Positions 5,957 through 6,103 of a DNA stretch of 6,103 nt are shown here, piece after piece (within the stretch, counting starts at the first letter, position 1; every line of letters begins with the position of its first letter). The notes below the pieces were generated by a model. It ran no database searches and was not told the origin of the DNA. It was given only the letters and a program-made list of their open reading frames with translations. The stretch comes from an uncultured Senegalimassilia sp. (GTDB lineage Bacteria > Actinomycetota > Coriobacteriia > Coriobacteriales > Eggerthellaceae): contig CALEWN010000058.1 of assembly GCA_937925385.1 (NCBI GenBank), positions 1-6,103 on the forward strand, in the 5' to 3' direction. The position numbers were made by a program, and so were the translations under genes.

Positions 5957-5978
5957 CGGGGCGAACCAACCCGCCCCG
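5957..5978. repeat. 7-bp inverted repeat CGGGGCG/CGCCCCG
   Basis: CGGGGCG (5957-5963) and CGCCCCG (5972-5978) are perfectly complementary around an 8-base loop (AACCAACC). No T-run follows either arm, so it is not called a terminator. The loop and right arm overlap one copy of the 14-bp repeat shared with the spacer upstream of the caspase-like gene. Confidence 0.4.
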
Positions 5979-6103
5979 CCGATGCGCCAAACGCACGGAA
6001 AGCGGTGTTAGCTACCAGCAATCCAGCTACATACGAAACCCGAACGGGATGGCGTTCGCCTCCTGCGGCATCTCGCCTAACCAGCGAGTGGACGCCGTCT
6101 CCC

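Larger units (their letters stand above)
5860..6103. other. Right-end region without a supportable gene
   Basis: About 244 bp containing the inverted repeats described separately and otherwise no recognised tRNA, promoter or protein. A minus-strand frame is open from the window edge to 5785, but it runs through the terminator and resembles no known protein. A plus-strand frame open to the right edge gives a stretch beginning SYIRNPNGMAF (from about 6025) that could enter a gene beyond the window; there is too little to judge. Confidence 0.4.

Noticed and set aside
5785..6021. A minus-strand open frame at the right end
   Set aside because: It crosses the terminator and palindromes, relies on a TTG start without a binding site, and resembles nothing known.
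1..6103. CRISPR arrays, tRNA or rRNA genes, transposase genes
   Set aside because: No regularly spaced repeats, cloverleaf or transposase motifs were seen on either strand.

Overview
This 6.1 kb window is GC-rich bacterial DNA. Gene content (a Wzz / tyrosine-kinase / PHP-phosphatase cassette, and a DEAD-box helicase with an Arg/Gly-rich tail), protein style and base composition suggest a gut actinobacterium of the Coriobacteriia, perhaps Eggerthellaceae. That placement is an inference from general character; no rRNA or marker gene is present to prove it.

Left part (1-1622, minus strand): the first three genes of a polysaccharide-export control operon, read right to left. They are a Wzz/CapA-type chain-length regulator (951-1622), a CpsD-type bacterial tyrosine kinase (129-947) and the start of a CpsB/YwqE-type PHP-family tyrosine phosphatase (1-125, cut by the window edge). 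Only 3 bases separate each stop from the next start, so they should be co-translated. Together they form the usual membrane activator, cytoplasmic kinase and dephosphorylating enzyme that set capsule or exopolysaccharide chain length.

Middle (1623-3651): a divergent intergenic region of about 400 bp holds a perfect TATAAT box for the leftward operon. It also holds a possible promoter and structured leader for the rightward gene, a 540-residue DEAD-box RNA helicase with all canonical motifs and a long basic tail. A strong hairpin at 3738-3766 probably terminates it.

Right part (3652-6103): a repeat-bearing spacer with a TATGAT box leads into a single gene (4050-5801). Its 583-residue product appears to be a membrane-anchored, extracytoplasmic caspase-fold (clan CD) cysteine peptidase: N-terminal anchor, helical spacer, GHG...ACSTG catalytic-type domain, Ser/Gly/Lys-rich linker with a duplicated 20-residue unit, and an unassigned C-terminal domain. 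It has its own promoter-like element, a good ribosome binding site and its own terminator (5823-5859), so it looks like a single-gene unit. It is the most unusual object in the window. A 14-bp direct repeat flanks it. The last 244 bp contain inverted repeats but no gene I can support.
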